Of a DNA stretch of 64,000 nucleotides, positions 44,729-53,857 are shown piece by piece. Both the position numbers and the translations under genes were made by a program. The stretch spans positions 2,559,199-2,623,198 of the forward strand of contig NZ_FOJF01000001.1 of the NCBI RefSeq assembly GCF_900110995.1, given 5' to 3'. Below the pieces are notes generated by a model. It was not told the DNA's origin. It searched no databases and saw only the letters and a program-made list of their open reading frames with translations. The stretch's first letter is position 1. The number at the start of each line of letters is the position of its first letter. This DNA is from Chitinophaga sp. YR573 (GTDB lineage: Bacteria > Bacteroidota > Bacteroidia > Chitinophagales > Chitinophagaceae).

Positions 44729-45924
44729 TGCAATCGTTTTTTGGCTTACTCAGGAAGATCATACAAACCGGCATTGGCAAAACCCGCTTAGTGATGGCCA
44801 CATTGGGTCTCGCTATCGCGATGCTGCTACTGCTGCTGGCGATACAGGCACATACGGATTTTGACCAGCTGCTGCATAGCCAGCAGAACCAGAATGAAAG
44901 CGCCGATTTTTTAGTGATCAATAAAAAGATCACCAATGCGATGATGGGGCAACCGGCAAAAAGTGAGTTCTCCCCTGAAGAGATTGCCGATATTAAAAAA
45001 CAGTCATTCACAGATGCATTCGGTTTTATTACCTCTAACCAGTTTAAGGTAACAGCTGCTGCTCCCGGTGAACTGCATTTCTATACAGATATGTTTTTTG
45101 AATCTGTTCCGGATGCGTTTATTGATGTAAAGAATGAAGACTGGAAATGGAATACCGGTGATAATACTATCCCTATCATCCTGCCTAATGATTTCCTGAA
45201 CCTGTATAACTTTGGATTTGCGTTAAGTCAGGACCTGCCACAGATTTCCCAGGAAACTGTGAAAGCATTGCCAATGAAGATCACGATTTCCAAAGGACTG
45301 ATTACACAGGAATTTACCGGGCGTATTGTTGGCTTCTCGGATCGTATTTCCTCTTTTCTTGTTCCTGGTAATTTTATGGAATGGGCTAATCAGAAATTCG
45401 GCAATGGAGAGATAACAGCTCCTTCGCGGGTGATCATCAAAACAAAAGATCCTTCCAATCCTGTACTGGTACAATACCTGGATGATAAGGGATATACAAC
45501 CAACCAGGATAAGATCAAATACAGCAAAACAAAGATGATTGTGCAAACCATTGTATCCGTAATAGGGTTCTTTGGCATTGTATTATTACTGTTTGCATTA
45601 CTGGTATTCAGTATGTTTATTCAGCTGGTAATAGCGAGTTGCAAACGTGAGATCCAGTTGCTGGTAACACTGGGAACAGCGCCCCGTCAGTTGCGTCGTT
45701 ACCTGATGCGGCAGTTCATTCCGCTGTACATTGTTACCGGTGTTGTAGCCTTACTGGTACTCGCAGGTTTACAATGGTGGGCATCCGGTATACTGGCTAC
45801 GCATGATATGTTTGTGGCGCCCATGTTGTCTGTTTTTACATTTGGCGCTGCTATACTGGTAGTATTACTGGTATACATTGTGAACCTGCTGAATGTGCGG
45901 AAATATGTAGCAGAGATCAGTTAA
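44725..45924 (+). CDS. ABC transporter permease, FtsX/MacB-like
   Basis: 399 aa. One N-terminal membrane helix (about 20-40, VMATLGLAIAMLLLLLAI), a periplasmic domain of about 220 residues, then three C-terminal helices (about 272-300, 325-350, 365-385): the FtsX/MacB/LolC topology. Start overlaps the ATPase stop, so they form a transporter pair. No membrane-fusion or outer-membrane partner is adjacent. Substrate unknown. Confidence 0.88.
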   Translation: MMQSFFGLLRKIIQTGIGKTRLVMATLGLAIAMLLLLLAIQAHTDFDQLLHSQQNQNESADFLVINKKITNAMMGQPAKSEFSPEEIADIKKQSFTDAFGFITSNQFKVTAAAPGELHFYTDMFFESVPDAFIDVKNEDWKWNTGDNTIPIILPNDFLNLYNFGFALSQDLPQISQETVKALPMKITISKGLITQEFTGRIVGFSDRISSFLVPGNFMEWANQKFGNGEITAPSRVIIKTKDPSNPVLVQYLDDKGYTTNQDKIKYSKTKMIVQTIVSVIGFFGIVLLLFALLVFSMFIQLVIASCKREIQLLVTLGTAPRQLRRYLMRQFIPLYIVTGVVALLVLAGLQWWASGILATHDMFVAPMLSVFTFGAAILVVLLVYIVNLLNVRKYVAEIS

Positions 45925-45951
45925 TTTTGAATCCTTATTAAATATTGAAAG

Positions 45952-46254
45952 ATGTTTGTACACGTTGTTAATTTTTATCTGAAAGCCGATCTTTCAGCCG
46001 CTGATATCAAGAAATTTGAAGACAGCGCCAATTCGCTGGGAGCCATTGAATCACTGGTATTATATAATGTAGGTAAACCTGCATCAACAGATCGCCCTGT
46101 TATAGACAGAAGTTACAGTTACTGTGAGCTGGCCGTATTTAACGATCTGGAAGGCCATGATATATATCAGAAACATCCTTTACACCTGGCGTTTGTAGAG
46201 AACTGCAAACATCTGTGGGACAGGGTCGTGATCTTTGATTCTGAAACTATTTAA
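45952..46254 (+). CDS. Dabb family stress-responsive A/B barrel protein
   Basis: 100 aa. Pattern FVHVVNFYLKADLS...FEDSANSLGAIESL...YSYCELAVFNDLEGHDIYQKHPLHLAFVENC matches the Dabb domain, including the conserved Y-x-x-H-P-x-H motif. The fold dimerises and binds small ligands; physiological role here unknown. 27 nt after the permease stop, so it may be in the same operon, followed by a terminator. Confidence 0.92.
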   Translation: MFVHVVNFYLKADLSAADIKKFEDSANSLGAIESLVLYNVGKPASTDRPVIDRSYSYCELAVFNDLEGHDIYQKHPLHLAFVENCKHLWDRVVIFDSETI

Positions 46255-46260
46255 ATGAAA

Positions 46261-46288
46261 AAGGACGGTGTTATACCGTCCTTTTTTT
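46261..46288 (+). terminator. Rho-independent terminator
   Basis: Stem AAGGACGGT (46261-46269) and ACCGTCCTT (46275-46283), five-base loop, T run to 46288. Confidence 0.92.
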
Positions 46289-46295
46289 ATGTTAG

Positions 46296-47399
46296 CTAAT
46301 TATTTTCTGTAGTAAGGGCGTATACGGCAAAAGAAGCCAGCCAGTGTTCACCGGCATAATCTCCGCTGGCGACATGAGGAATGGCTGCTTCCAGATGTTC
46401 ATTCGCCATCTTCAGAATGTTGTTTGCGTTTACTTTGGTATGCCGGGCAATATTATACAGGCACCAGGCGCGGCTCAGATTAAGTCCGTTCAGGTGTACG
46501 AGTTTGCCATCAGTATAGTCTTTTACCTCTGCTACTTTAAAAATGCGGGAGTCTTTTTTGAACAGCTCTGGAATGAAAGCCTGTACCCATGTCTGGTATT
46601 CAGCGGGTGGCAGAATACGCCACATCAGGTCTGCTTCTTCCAGGCAGGGAGAGAGGAAATCATATCCACCAGGTTCCCAGGACACCGGACAGTCTTTATC
46701 TGCTTTATAAAAACGGATGGCAGCCTCCCGGATAGCTACTTGTAAGGCGGTATCTTTTGCGGTTTCTGCATAGTCCCATGCCAGGCAGAGGCCAAAGGCA
46801 AGGTTGGTATGTTCTCCGACACGGATAGGGTATAGCAGTTTCCCAAGAAAGTCTATGTATGCTTTGGAGAACTGAGTAGCCAGTGGTTGTACATTGGCTG
46901 CCAGTTGTTTTCCATAAGGATCATTCCAGGTAAGCAGCTCACGTTGCAGTTGCAGCAACCAGCTCCAGCCATAGATACGTTCGAATCCCCTGTTTTCTTT
47001 ATTGTTGAACAGGAGTTGTTCCTGTTCGATATGTTCTGCTGTCAGGTTCTGAGACAGTTTGGTCCTGATTTCGGGTGTTTGTGGTAAATCCGGGAATGAT
47101 TTCAGCAGGCGTACCAGCATCCAGTGCCCGTGAACACTGCTATGCCAGTCGTAACAGCCATAAAATGCCGGGTGGTATGTTCTGGGATTTGTTACCAGGG
47201 ATGTATCAGTAAATACGATCCCTGTTTTATAAGGAAATTCCTGTTGCATACACCTGAGTGGCAACTGTGCCAGGTGAGCGGCACCCTGTACAGTAAGTTC
47301 CAGGTTGCCGGCACTGTTGTGCGTGTAAAGCGGCTGTTGCGCAGATGCAGATGGCATAAGTAAACAGGTTAGAAGGGATAGTATTAATGTTAATTTCAC
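46296..47399 (-). CDS. DUF2891 family secreted protein
   Basis: 367 aa with signal peptide to about residue 20 (MPSASAQQ). Highly helical, alpha/alpha-barrel-like; the signature block HPAFYGCYDWHSSVHGHWML at about 76-95 and NRGFERIYGWSWLLQLQREL, HTNLAFGL, and HLNGLNLSRAWCLYNIA identify DUF2891. The His/Trp/Glu-rich pockets resemble glycan-active alpha-barrel proteins, but no activity is known to me. Confidence 0.92.
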   Translation of the reverse strand: MKLTLILSLLTCLLMPSASAQQPLYTHNSAGNLELTVQGAAHLAQLPLRCMQQEFPYKTGIVFTDTSLVTNPRTYHPAFYGCYDWHSSVHGHWMLVRLLKSFPDLPQTPEIRTKLSQNLTAEHIEQEQLLFNNKENRGFERIYGWSWLLQLQRELLTWNDPYGKQLAANVQPLATQFSKAYIDFLGKLLYPIRVGEHTNLAFGLCLAWDYAETAKDTALQVAIREAAIRFYKADKDCPVSWEPGGYDFLSPCLEEADLMWRILPPAEYQTWVQAFIPELFKKDSRIFKVAEVKDYTDGKLVHLNGLNLSRAWCLYNIARHTKVNANNILKMANEHLEAAIPHVASGDYAGEHWLASFAVYALTTENN

Positions 47400-47432
47400 T
47401 GGTTATCTGTTAAAGAGTATTTCAGATAGAAG

Positions 47433-48683
47433 TTACCTGTTAAAAAGTAGTTTCAGATAAAAAGATGGTTTGGCCAGCTTTTTCCGCAAGTCTACCTCAT
47501 AGAACATACAGGATAATAACTCCTGCAATTGTTTATTACGACTGCTTACTTTCATCAGCGTATTAAACAGCCATGGGAAGTTGATCAGCTTTTGCAGGCG
47601 GTGACTCAATCTCAGTTCGGGTCCCATGATGCGGTATACTTCCGAATCGTAGTGAGCCAGTTTAGCTGCTGAAAAATCATTTGCTTTGAGGGCCTCTGCT
47701 GCTTCCAGTGCAGCTATGCGTCCACTGTACAACCCATTACCGATACCTTCACCAGTGAAAGGGTCTATAAGAAAAGCCGCATCCCCAACCAGCATATAAC
47801 GTTCGCCGGAAATCACCCGTTTCTTACTGCCAAGTGGCAGGCCATATCCGTCTATGCTGCTGGTGAGTTCTGCATCTTTGAAACGTTCCTTAAAAACAGG
47901 ATCATTCTCAATGATGTCCAGCATAGACTTCTTCAGGTTCATTTTCTTTTTACGTACTGCTTCGCTTAATACACCCACACCCACATTGGCTTCTCCGTTT
48001 GGCAGGGGGAAGATCCAGAAATAGCCAGGTAAGAGGCTTTTCAGGAAGTGCAGTTCTATAAAGTTGTCAGGATTATTACCACTTACATTTTTGTAATAAG
48101 CACGAATGCCGGCTACATAATGTTTATGTTCTATAGTAATGTTAGCAACGTTCTTAGTGAAAGAAGAGTGTGCACCATTAGCGATGATAAGCAATTGCGC
48201 TTTCACCTGGAAGCTGCCTTTATTACCGGTAACGATATATCCGTCGCTGGTGAGTTCGTAACTTTCTATGTTAACATTTTCGTGCAGTTGTATTTCCTTC
48301 CGGCGTTTCACTTCATCTACCAGGAAATTATCGAAGTCCATGCGTTTGCATACATATCCGATAGGTGTTTCCTTATGACTACCATCTTTGCTGTCATAGT
48401 CCGGGCGATAACCAACATCCAGGCTATGACGGGCAGGAGATACAAACGTAACCCCCCAGCTGTTTAACTTGAAATTAGCTTCTTTAAGACGGGTTGCAAT
48501 AGCGGGGTCTATACGGTTAAGGGCTGTGATTACTTTTCCACTTAATCCATCGCCACAAACCTTATCCCGCGGGAACACGGCTTTATCCACAATGATACAA
48601 TCGATATTCAATTGGGCCAGTTGAAGCGCAGCTGCTGTTCCTGCTGGTCCTGCCCCAACAATACATACTTTGGTTTCTAACAT
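47433..48683 (-). CDS. Geranylgeranyl reductase family flavoprotein
   Basis: 416 aa FAD-dependent oxidoreductase. Seen: dinucleotide motif VGAGPAGTAAALQLAQ at about 8-23, DKAVFPRDKVCGDGLSG (the CGDGLSG block is typical of this family), YFWIFPLPNGEANVGVGVL, and the second FAD motif VGDAAFLIDPFTGEGIGNGL. The family reduces isoprenoid double bonds (archaeal lipids, chlorophyll and menaquinone side chains). In Bacteroidota the substrate is uncertain; quinone or other polyprenoid reduction is possible. Divergent from ybaB. Confidence 0.9.
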   Translation of the reverse strand: MLETKVCIVGAGPAGTAAALQLAQLNIDCIIVDKAVFPRDKVCGDGLSGKVITALNRIDPAIATRLKEANFKLNSWGVTFVSPARHSLDVGYRPDYDSKDGSHKETPIGYVCKRMDFDNFLVDEVKRRKEIQLHENVNIESYELTSDGYIVTGNKGSFQVKAQLLIIANGAHSSFTKNVANITIEHKHYVAGIRAYYKNVSGNNPDNFIELHFLKSLLPGYFWIFPLPNGEANVGVGVLSEAVRKKKMNLKKSMLDIIENDPVFKERFKDAELTSSIDGYGLPLGSKKRVISGERYMLVGDAAFLIDPFTGEGIGNGLYSGRIAALEAAEALKANDFSAAKLAHYDSEVYRIMGPELRLSHRLQKLINFPWLFNTLMKVSSRNKQLQELLSCMFYEVDLRKKLAKPSFYLKLLFNR

Positions 48684-48749
48684 TCAGATACAATTAAAGT
48701 GTTAAGATAAGAAATGTGGAATATCTTCGCGCCTTTAAATCAACATACC

Positions 48750-49061
48750 ATGTTTGGAGATCTTTTTGGTAAGCTGCAGGAAGCGCAGGAAAAAATGAAA
48801 GACAGCAAGGTGCGTCTTGCCCGGATTACTGTAGACGGAGAGGCCGGAGATGGCGCCGTGAAGGTAACTGTTACAGGTAACCGCGAAGTAAAAAGCATCG
48901 ACATTGCAGAACGTTTGCTGGAAAAAGACAGCAAAGAAGAACTGGAAGATTTAGTGATCACAGCACTGAACCGTGCCCTGAAAAATGCGGAGAATGCCTG
49001 GGAAACTGAAATGAAAGGAGTCGCTGGCGGAATGATGGGTGGATTAGGAGGACTGTTCTAG
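48750..49061 (+). CDS. YbaB/EbfC family nucleoid-associated protein
   Basis: 103 aa from ATG 48750 (MFGDLFGKLQEAQEKM). Two helices flank a small beta sheet: VDGEAGDGAVKVTVTGNREVKSIDI and a second helix, then a Gly/Met-rich end. Such proteins bind DNA as dimers with little sequence preference. The frame is open back to 48714, but the upstream residues do not resemble the family. A tRNA gene follows 38 nt later and shares its terminator. Confidence 0.93.
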   Translation: MFGDLFGKLQEAQEKMKDSKVRLARITVDGEAGDGAVKVTVTGNREVKSIDIAERLLEKDSKEELEDLVITALNRALKNAENAWETEMKGVAGGMMGGLGGLF

Positions 49062-49099
49062 GGCTGCGGTGTTGTGCGTTATTTTTATCATGGAATAAC

Positions 49100-49172
49100 G
49101 CCAACCTAGCTCAGCTGGCAGAGCAACAGTTTCGTAAATTGTAGGTCGAGGGTTCGAGCCCCTTGGTTGGCT
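49100..49172 (+). tRNA. tRNA-Thr (anticodon CGT)
   Basis: Full cloverleaf: acceptor GCCAACC (49100-49106) with GGTTGGC (49165-49171), D arm GCTC/GAGC, anticodon arm ACAGT-TTCGTAA-ATTGT with anticodon CGT at 49133-49135 (reads ACG, threonine), T arm GAGGG-TTCGAGC-CCCTT, discriminator T. CCA is not encoded. Confidence 0.95.
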
Positions 49173-49180
49173 CAGTATGA

Positions 49181-49213
49181 AGCATTTATAACCCTGTTAT
49201 AAATGCTTTTTTT
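49181..49213 (+). terminator. Terminator after tRNA-Thr
   Basis: 12-bp perfect stem AGCATTTATAAC (49181-49192) and GTTATAAATGCT (49196-49207), three-base loop, seven T. Confidence 0.9.
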
Positions 49214-49244
49214 ATAGGGATAATCACATTATAATAATTGGTAT

Positions 49245-49252
49245 TATCTTTA
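49245..49252 (+). promoter_or_regulatory. -7 box touching the start of the TPR lipoprotein gene
   Basis: TATCTTTA (one base from TAnnTTTG) lies only four nt before the ATG at 49257. The lipoprotein signal begins right at that ATG, so the true start cannot be moved downstream. Confidence 0.42.
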
Positions 49253-49256
49253 GCTT

Positions 49257-50381
49257 ATGCGATATATAATTCTCTTTATTGCCGGCACCTGTTTGTTTGC
49301 GTGCACCCCTTCTTCAAAGAAAACAGCCGCTGTTAATGCCCTTCATTTAAGCGCTGATAATCTGTATGATAAGGATTCTGTATTGTTGGTAGTAAATAGT
49401 GCTACTGAGAAAAACAGCGCTTCGGATAAGTTATTTCTTGATGGGATAGATAAATACAGGAATAAGAAAAATCCTGCTGCTGGGATTGAATCATTTAAGC
49501 AATCCATTTTGCTGAAGCCACAGGCCAAGGCTTATTATGAACTGGGTAACGCCCTGTTTGATAAGCAGGAACTGAAAGAGGCGATCAAGGCGTATGGCGT
49601 CGCAGAACTGCTGGATTATAAACCTTTACACAAGGTGCTGTATAATATGGCCTGTGCTTATTCAAGGATGGGGGATAATGAATGGGCTAAATATTACCTG
49701 GTATCTGCGATAGAATTCGGGTATAGTAATGTGAAAAATATCTTTGCGGATAAGGACCTTGAAGGGTTGAGACAAAAGGATGGTTATTCATTCCGAAGTG
49801 AGGTTACCGCTGCTCTGAACGGAGCAACTGACCCGGAAAAGTTACAATGGAACCTTTTCTGGCATGAGTTTAAGCCATTAGGTTTCCCTGTTTCCCTGGA
49901 TAGGAAATATGCAGATAAATTAGGGGAAGAAGATTATATCTCATACGAGTACGAACGTTTTGTTCCTGAAATGAGAAATGCACAGTTTTCCCGTGATGTG
50001 GGTAGTGAATATTATCACGTAGGACTTGTAAAGAACACTGATAGTATAAAAACACTGATCTATGCAGTAAAAGATGTGGTGGGAGAAGGATCTGCCCCAC
50101 AATATTATATTGTAAGTTTTGATAAGCTGGGCAAACTGATAGATAAGTTGCTGATTGGCGGTCAGATAGAACTGGAAAAACCGTTTAAAGTAGCTACGAT
50201 ACAACAGAACGGAACTATCCGGGTAGGATTGTTTAAAGAGGTATACGAGAAGAACCCGGATACGGCAGGCTATGAAAACAATAAGCTACAGGAATCAAAA
50301 GAGGGGGAAGAGGTTTATACTATTTCCGCTGATGGTCATTTTGTTAAACAGCAGCCGGTTTTGCTGGGAATGAACGGTTGA
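49257..50381 (+). CDS. TPR-containing lipoprotein
   Basis: 374 aa with lipobox LFAC-T at about residue 16. Two or three TPR-like helix pairs lie at about 75-175 (AAGIESFKQSILLKPQAKAYYELGNALFDKQELKEA, then YNMACAYSRMGDNEWAKYYL). The C-terminal 170 residues are mostly beta and unassigned. TPRs mediate protein contacts; no partner can be read from context. The end overlaps the convergent DUF2306 gene by 38 bp. Confidence 0.82.
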   Translation: MRYIILFIAGTCLFACTPSSKKTAAVNALHLSADNLYDKDSVLLVVNSATEKNSASDKLFLDGIDKYRNKKNPAAGIESFKQSILLKPQAKAYYELGNALFDKQELKEAIKAYGVAELLDYKPLHKVLYNMACAYSRMGDNEWAKYYLVSAIEFGYSNVKNIFADKDLEGLRQKDGYSFRSEVTAALNGATDPEKLQWNLFWHEFKPLGFPVSLDRKYADKLGEEDYISYEYERFVPEMRNAQFSRDVGSEYYHVGLVKNTDSIKTLIYAVKDVVGEGSAPQYYIVSFDKLGKLIDKLLIGGQIELEKPFKVATIQQNGTIRVGLFKEVYEKNPDTAGYENNKLQESKEGEEVYTISADGHFVKQQPVLLGMNG

Positions 50382-51006
50382 TCTTTCCGAAACCCCATTT
50401 TATGATGGCTTCAGCTATTAGCAGGTTTAATGTCCAGCTAAGCCAGGAGATAAGAATGTACCTGTTAACAGGGTGTATGGGGATATGAAAGAAGGCAATC
50501 AGGAATGCATAGAAACGGAGAGTGAGAGCGGAGAGAGTGAGGGCATAACTGCGTATCAGCATAGCCGCATGTTTTTGCCAGTTACGTTGCAGCGCATAAC
50601 GCCAACCCATATAGGTAAAAACTATCCAAAGGGTAGCGAGGATTACAAAACTGATACGGGCCGGTAATCCGCCATTGGCGTAAAAGCCCATTATCAAACC
50701 ACTGGGGCCGCTGAATAATAAGACTATCAGAACATATATTTTCCCGGATGTGCGATGCACTCCGGGATATTTTTTTAGAAGATACCAGCTGAACTGCAAA
50801 AGTCCTGTGAGGAGTACAAGAATACTGATAAACACATGTGTGTAAAAGCTCACTCTCCAGAGTCGGAGATGGTAGACCAGCTGTTTGGTCATGAGGAAAT
50901 CCACATGTGGTTTGAGAGAAGTATAAGGCAGGCTTAATAACAGCATCAGCCAGGAGCCGTACATTATTAAACCTGCCAGTATATAAAATAAGATTCGTTT
51001 AATCAC
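50344..51006 (-). CDS. DUF2306 family membrane protein
   Basis: 220 aa with about six or seven hydrophobic segments. The block KKYPGVHRTSGKIYVLIVLLFSGPSGLIMG is the DUF2306 signature, and the helices with paired His (HRTSGK, WQKHAAMLIRSYALTLSALTLRFYAF) recall cytochrome b561-like haem proteins. Function unknown. 12 nt after the neighbouring lipoprotein gene. Its 3' end overlaps the convergent TPR lipoprotein gene by 38 bp. Confidence 0.87.
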   Translation of the reverse strand: MIKRILFYILAGLIMYGSWLMLLLSLPYTSLKPHVDFLMTKQLVYHLRLWRVSFYTHVFISILVLLTGLLQFSWYLLKKYPGVHRTSGKIYVLIVLLFSGPSGLIMGFYANGGLPARISFVILATLWIVFTYMGWRYALQRNWQKHAAMLIRSYALTLSALTLRFYAFLIAFFHIPIHPVNRYILISWLSWTLNLLIAEAIIKWGFGKINRSFPAKPAAV

Positions 51007-51018
51007 TGAGTATTAGTG

Positions 51019-51759
51019 TTAGAAAGAAGGTGTGAATTCATATCCTTCTCCTGTAACAGTCATCATACCTTCAAACCCTTCCAGACCATCTTTATAGATG
51101 ATAAAAACACTTTTGTCTTTATTCCACTGCGCTGTTTTGTGCCAGGTCACCAATATAGCGCTATCTTTCCTCTCCCAGGTACCTCTTACTGTATTCATCT
51201 GTTCTGCAAATGTAGAATCGTTTATTTTGTCGTAGTAATCGAATATACAGCTACCATCTTTTTGGAAAGTGATATCACAATGATCTCCTCCCAGGGTATA
51301 ATAATTGGATATGTCACCATCGTCATTGTCATTAGTAGCCTTTGCGCGGGTGAGAGTAAATTGTTTTTCTGTTAATGTAGATGGTGTATTTAACGGCTTC
51401 CATTCTCCTTTTGCAGAGGTGAAGGCGCTATCAAATGCCAGTTTAAAGATACCATCAAAGGGATGATCTCCTGGTTCATTCATCACCAGTTCCCAGCCAT
51501 TAGCTGTTTGTAGCATGGTACCACTTATGTTGCGACGTAATCCTTTGTGAACATTATAACCCGCTACATGTTTACCACTGGAAAAATTAATAGTGAGGTA
51601 AATAGGATCGCCGGCAAAATCACCTTTATAAAGGCCTTTCGCATTTGCTTTTTCTGCGTCCGGAAAAACGGTCATATTGTATTTGGTATGTTCGGGGGTA
51701 GATGAGGTACATCTGCTGAACAATGAGATAAACAAAAATGCTCCGATAATGTATTTCAC
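51019..51759 (-). CDS. Secreted lipoprotein of unknown function
   Basis: 246 aa with lipobox FSRC-T at about residue 17. Mature part mostly beta: KGLYKGDFAGDPIYLTINFSSGKHVAGYNVHKGLRRNISG and a second repeat-like half with SCIFDYYDKINDST and VRGTWERKDSAILVTW, perhaps two lipocalin-like halves. No family recognised with confidence. Co-directional with and 12 nt ahead of the DUF2306 gene. Confidence 0.8.
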   Translation of the reverse strand: MKYIIGAFLFISLFSRCTSSTPEHTKYNMTVFPDAEKANAKGLYKGDFAGDPIYLTINFSSGKHVAGYNVHKGLRRNISGTMLQTANGWELVMNEPGDHPFDGIFKLAFDSAFTSAKGEWKPLNTPSTLTEKQFTLTRAKATNDNDDGDISNYYTLGGDHCDITFQKDGSCIFDYYDKINDSTFAEQMNTVRGTWERKDSAILVTWHKTAQWNKDKSVFIIYKDGLEGFEGMMTVTGEGYEFTPSF

Positions 51760-51800
51760 AGGATAAAATTTTCCTAAAGTAATAAAATAAATCTCAATAG

Positions 51801-51828
51801 AAAAGGCGAAGGATATCCTTCGCCTTTT
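51801..51828. terminator. Perfect 28-nt palindrome, bidirectional terminator
   Basis: Self-complementary over its full length, A4-GGCGAAGGAT and its complement, with no spacer. Ends in T4 on either strand. It lies 20 nt after the obg stop codon (minus strand) and follows its direction. Confidence 0.8.
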
Positions 51829-51847
51829 CCATATTATAACTATAAGG

Positions 51848-52843
51848 TTATTTAGTATTCAATGCCTGCCACAACAGGTCTTTCAGTTCAGGTAAGCCCT
51901 GTTGGGTAACAGAGGAGATGAATACATGCGGCACATGCGTTGGCAGTTCTTCCGCAATAGCTGTTTTCAGTTCATCATCCAGCATATCACTTTTACTGAT
52001 GGCCAGTATAAACTTCTTATCCAGCAGTTCGGAATTATATTGCTCCAGCTCGTTCAACAGGATATCGAAATCTTTACGATGGTCCTGGCTATCTGCCGGA
52101 ATAAGGAACAGTAACACCGGGTTACGTTCTATATGACGAAGGAAACGATGTCCCAGACCTTTACCTTCATGCGCACCTTCAATAATCCCCGGTAAATCCG
52201 CAATACAGAAGGAGCGGTCGTTACGGTAAGCAACCATACCCAGGTTAGGGGTAAGGGTCGTAAATGCGTAATCGGCAATTTTAGGTTTGGCAGCTGTGAT
52301 GGTAGATAACAGGGTCGATTTACCCGCATTCGGGAAGCCTACCAGTCCTACATCCGCCAGCATTTTCAGCTCCAGTGCTTTCCAGCCTTCTTTGCCCGGC
52401 ATGCCCGGCTGAGAATATTCGGGAGCCTGATTAGTAGCAGATTTGAAGTAGGCATTACCACGGCCACCTTGTCCACCGGGAACCCATATCACTTCCTGAC
52501 CTTCATGCAGGATCTCCACTTCCATTTCCCCGGTTTCCTCATCAAAGGCCTGGGTACCCAGGGGGACTTCGATGATCACATCTGCGCCGTTGTGACCGGT
52601 ACTGTTATTATCACGTCCGTTTGCGCCGTCTTCTGCCACTACGTTCTTGTACCAGCGGAGATGCAGCAGCGTCCACAGCTGTGAGTTACCCTTTAAAATG
52701 ATATGCCCGCCACGGCCACCGTCACCACCATCCGGACCAGCCTCGGGGTTGTATTTGGTACGCATAAAGTGCGCACTTCCTGCCCCACCTTTGCCTGATT
52801 TGGCAGATATTCTTATATAATCAACGAAATTACCTCTTTCCAA
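51848..52843 (-). CDS. obg: GTPase ObgE/CgtA
   Basis: 331 aa. N-terminal glycine-rich Obg domain (about 1-158: [34 protein letters not shown]), then the G domain: G1 GFPNAGKST at about 166-174, G3 [22 protein letters not shown], and ISKSDM as G4. It acts in 50S ribosome assembly and stress signalling. The C-terminal OCT domain is absent, as in many species. An inverted repeat lies upstream, between it and adk. Confidence 0.97.
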   Translation of the reverse strand: MERGNFVDYIRISAKSGKGGAGSAHFMRTKYNPEAGPDGGDGGRGGHIILKGNSQLWTLLHLRWYKNVVAEDGANGRDNNSTGHNGADVIIEVPLGTQAFDEETGEMEVEILHEGQEVIWVPGGQGGRGNAYFKSATNQAPEYSQPGMPGKEGWKALELKMLADVGLVGFPNAGKSTLLSTITAAKPKIADYAFTTLTPNLGMVAYRNDRSFCIADLPGIIEGAHEGKGLGHRFLRHIERNPVLLFLIPADSQDHRKDFDILLNELEQYNSELLDKKFILAISKSDMLDDELKTAIAEELPTHVPHVFISSVTQQGLPELKDLLWQALNTK

Positions 52844-52889
52844 TGTTTATAATTTTTGCGTGCTTTTCAACGCTTTCTATAAAACGTAA

Positions 52890-52955
52890 AAACGCAAAGA
52901 TCGTTAAGTTCAGGCATTTTACTAAGTAAAATACATACTTACAATCTTTGCGTTT
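52890..52955. repeat. Nested inverted repeats between adk and obg
   Basis: Outer arms AAACGCAAAGAT (52890-52901) and ATCTTTGCGTTT (52944-52955), extended imperfectly by CGTTAAG/CTTAC. Inside is a second dyad TTTTACT-AAGTAAAA (52917-52931). On the minus strand GATCTTTG in the left arm could act as the obg -7 box. Confidence 0.7.
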
Positions 52956-52975
52956 AAAATATATGCGGTTGCCTG

Positions 52976-53563
52976 TTATACTTTTTCTTCTACCAGACTA
53001 TCGATTTCTTTGCTTAAACGGTCAAATATTTCGGATACTTCACCTTCTCCCTTGATCTTTTTAAACTTGCCATATTTGGCATAATGATCAGCAACAGGAG
53101 CCGTTTTGTTATGATATTCCACGATACGTGCACGGATTACATCTTCATTGGCATCATCGCTGCGGCCGGAAGTTGCACCCCTGTTCAGTAAACGGGCAAT
53201 CAGCTGATCCTCCGGTACTTCCAGTGCCAATACATTGGATATAGATGTTTTTTTCAGTGATAACAGCTTATCAAGCGCTTCTGCCTGGGCAGTAGTACGT
53301 GGGAAACCATCAAAAATAAACCCTCTTGCTTCCGGGTTGGCATCCAGTTTGGAACTGATCATGCCAATCACTATTTCATCCGGAACCAGTAAGCCCTGAT
53401 CGATTACTTTCTTAGCTTCCATGCCCAACGGTGTTTTATCCGCTATCTCACTACGGAGTAAATCTCCTGTGGAGAGGTGAATAAGTCCGTATTTTTCAAT
53501 AAGATTAGCACTTTGTGTGCCCTTACCGCTGCCGGGAGGGCCAAATAAAATGATATTGACCAT
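52976..53563 (-). CDS. adk: Adenylate kinase
   Basis: 195 aa, the short-lid form. P-loop GPPGSGKGTQ at about 7-16, STGDLLRSEI, GFIFDGFPRTTAQAEAL (the FDGFPR signature) and RLLNRGATSGRSDDANEDVIRARI. Catalyses ATP + AMP to two ADP. The LID lacks a zinc-finger insertion. -7 box TATATTTG about 30 nt upstream. Confidence 0.97.
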   Translation of the reverse strand: MVNIILFGPPGSGKGTQSANLIEKYGLIHLSTGDLLRSEIADKTPLGMEAKKVIDQGLLVPDEIVIGMISSKLDANPEARGFIFDGFPRTTAQAEALDKLLSLKKTSISNVLALEVPEDQLIARLLNRGATSGRSDDANEDVIRARIVEYHNKTAPVADHYAKYGKFKKIKGEGEVSEIFDRLSKEIDSLVEEKV

Positions 53564-53590
53564 GTGTTTATAAAATCTTTAGCAAGAGTA

Positions 53591-53598
53591 CAAATATA
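53591..53598 (-). promoter_or_regulatory. -7 box of adk
   Basis: TATATTTG on the minus strand, exact TAnnTTTG, 27 nt before the ATG. The -33 element is unclear. The rest of 53564-53845 shows AT-rich sequence without a gene. Confidence 0.5.
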
Positions 53599-53845
53599 AT
53601 AAACAATTGAATGTATAGGTAACTAAAATTGGTATTGCTTGAATAAAGTGAAATATTTAAGAAATTTCATAGATATCATTCAATGATATGCTGTAAATAA
53701 TGGATTATTTTTAAGGAGGCTTAAAATATTTCATAGATACAGATATGGAAAGAACGTTATGAACCTTAGGGTAAAAATAGTTATTTACACTGCCGGACCA
53801 CGTCTATCGGGAAATTATGAAATATGCAAAAAAATAATTAATTCG

Positions 53846-53853
53846 TAAGTTTA
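53846..53853 (+). promoter_or_regulatory. -7 box of the GH3/beta-lactamase gene
   Basis: TAAGTTTA inside TTCGTAAGTTTAG; the same nine-base core GTAAGTTTA is in front of the patatin gene at 58620. Start codon ATG 53858 is four nt further. Confidence 0.42.
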
Positions 53854-53857
53854 GCCA

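Noticed and set aside
49100..49172. Integration site of a mobile element at tRNA-Thr
   Set aside because: No duplicated tRNA 3' end or integrase was found; downstream is a terminator and a normal lipoprotein gene.
51801..51828. Perfect palindrome as a protein-binding operator
   Set aside because: Its position right after the obg stop codon, the GC core and T4 tails fit a terminator better.
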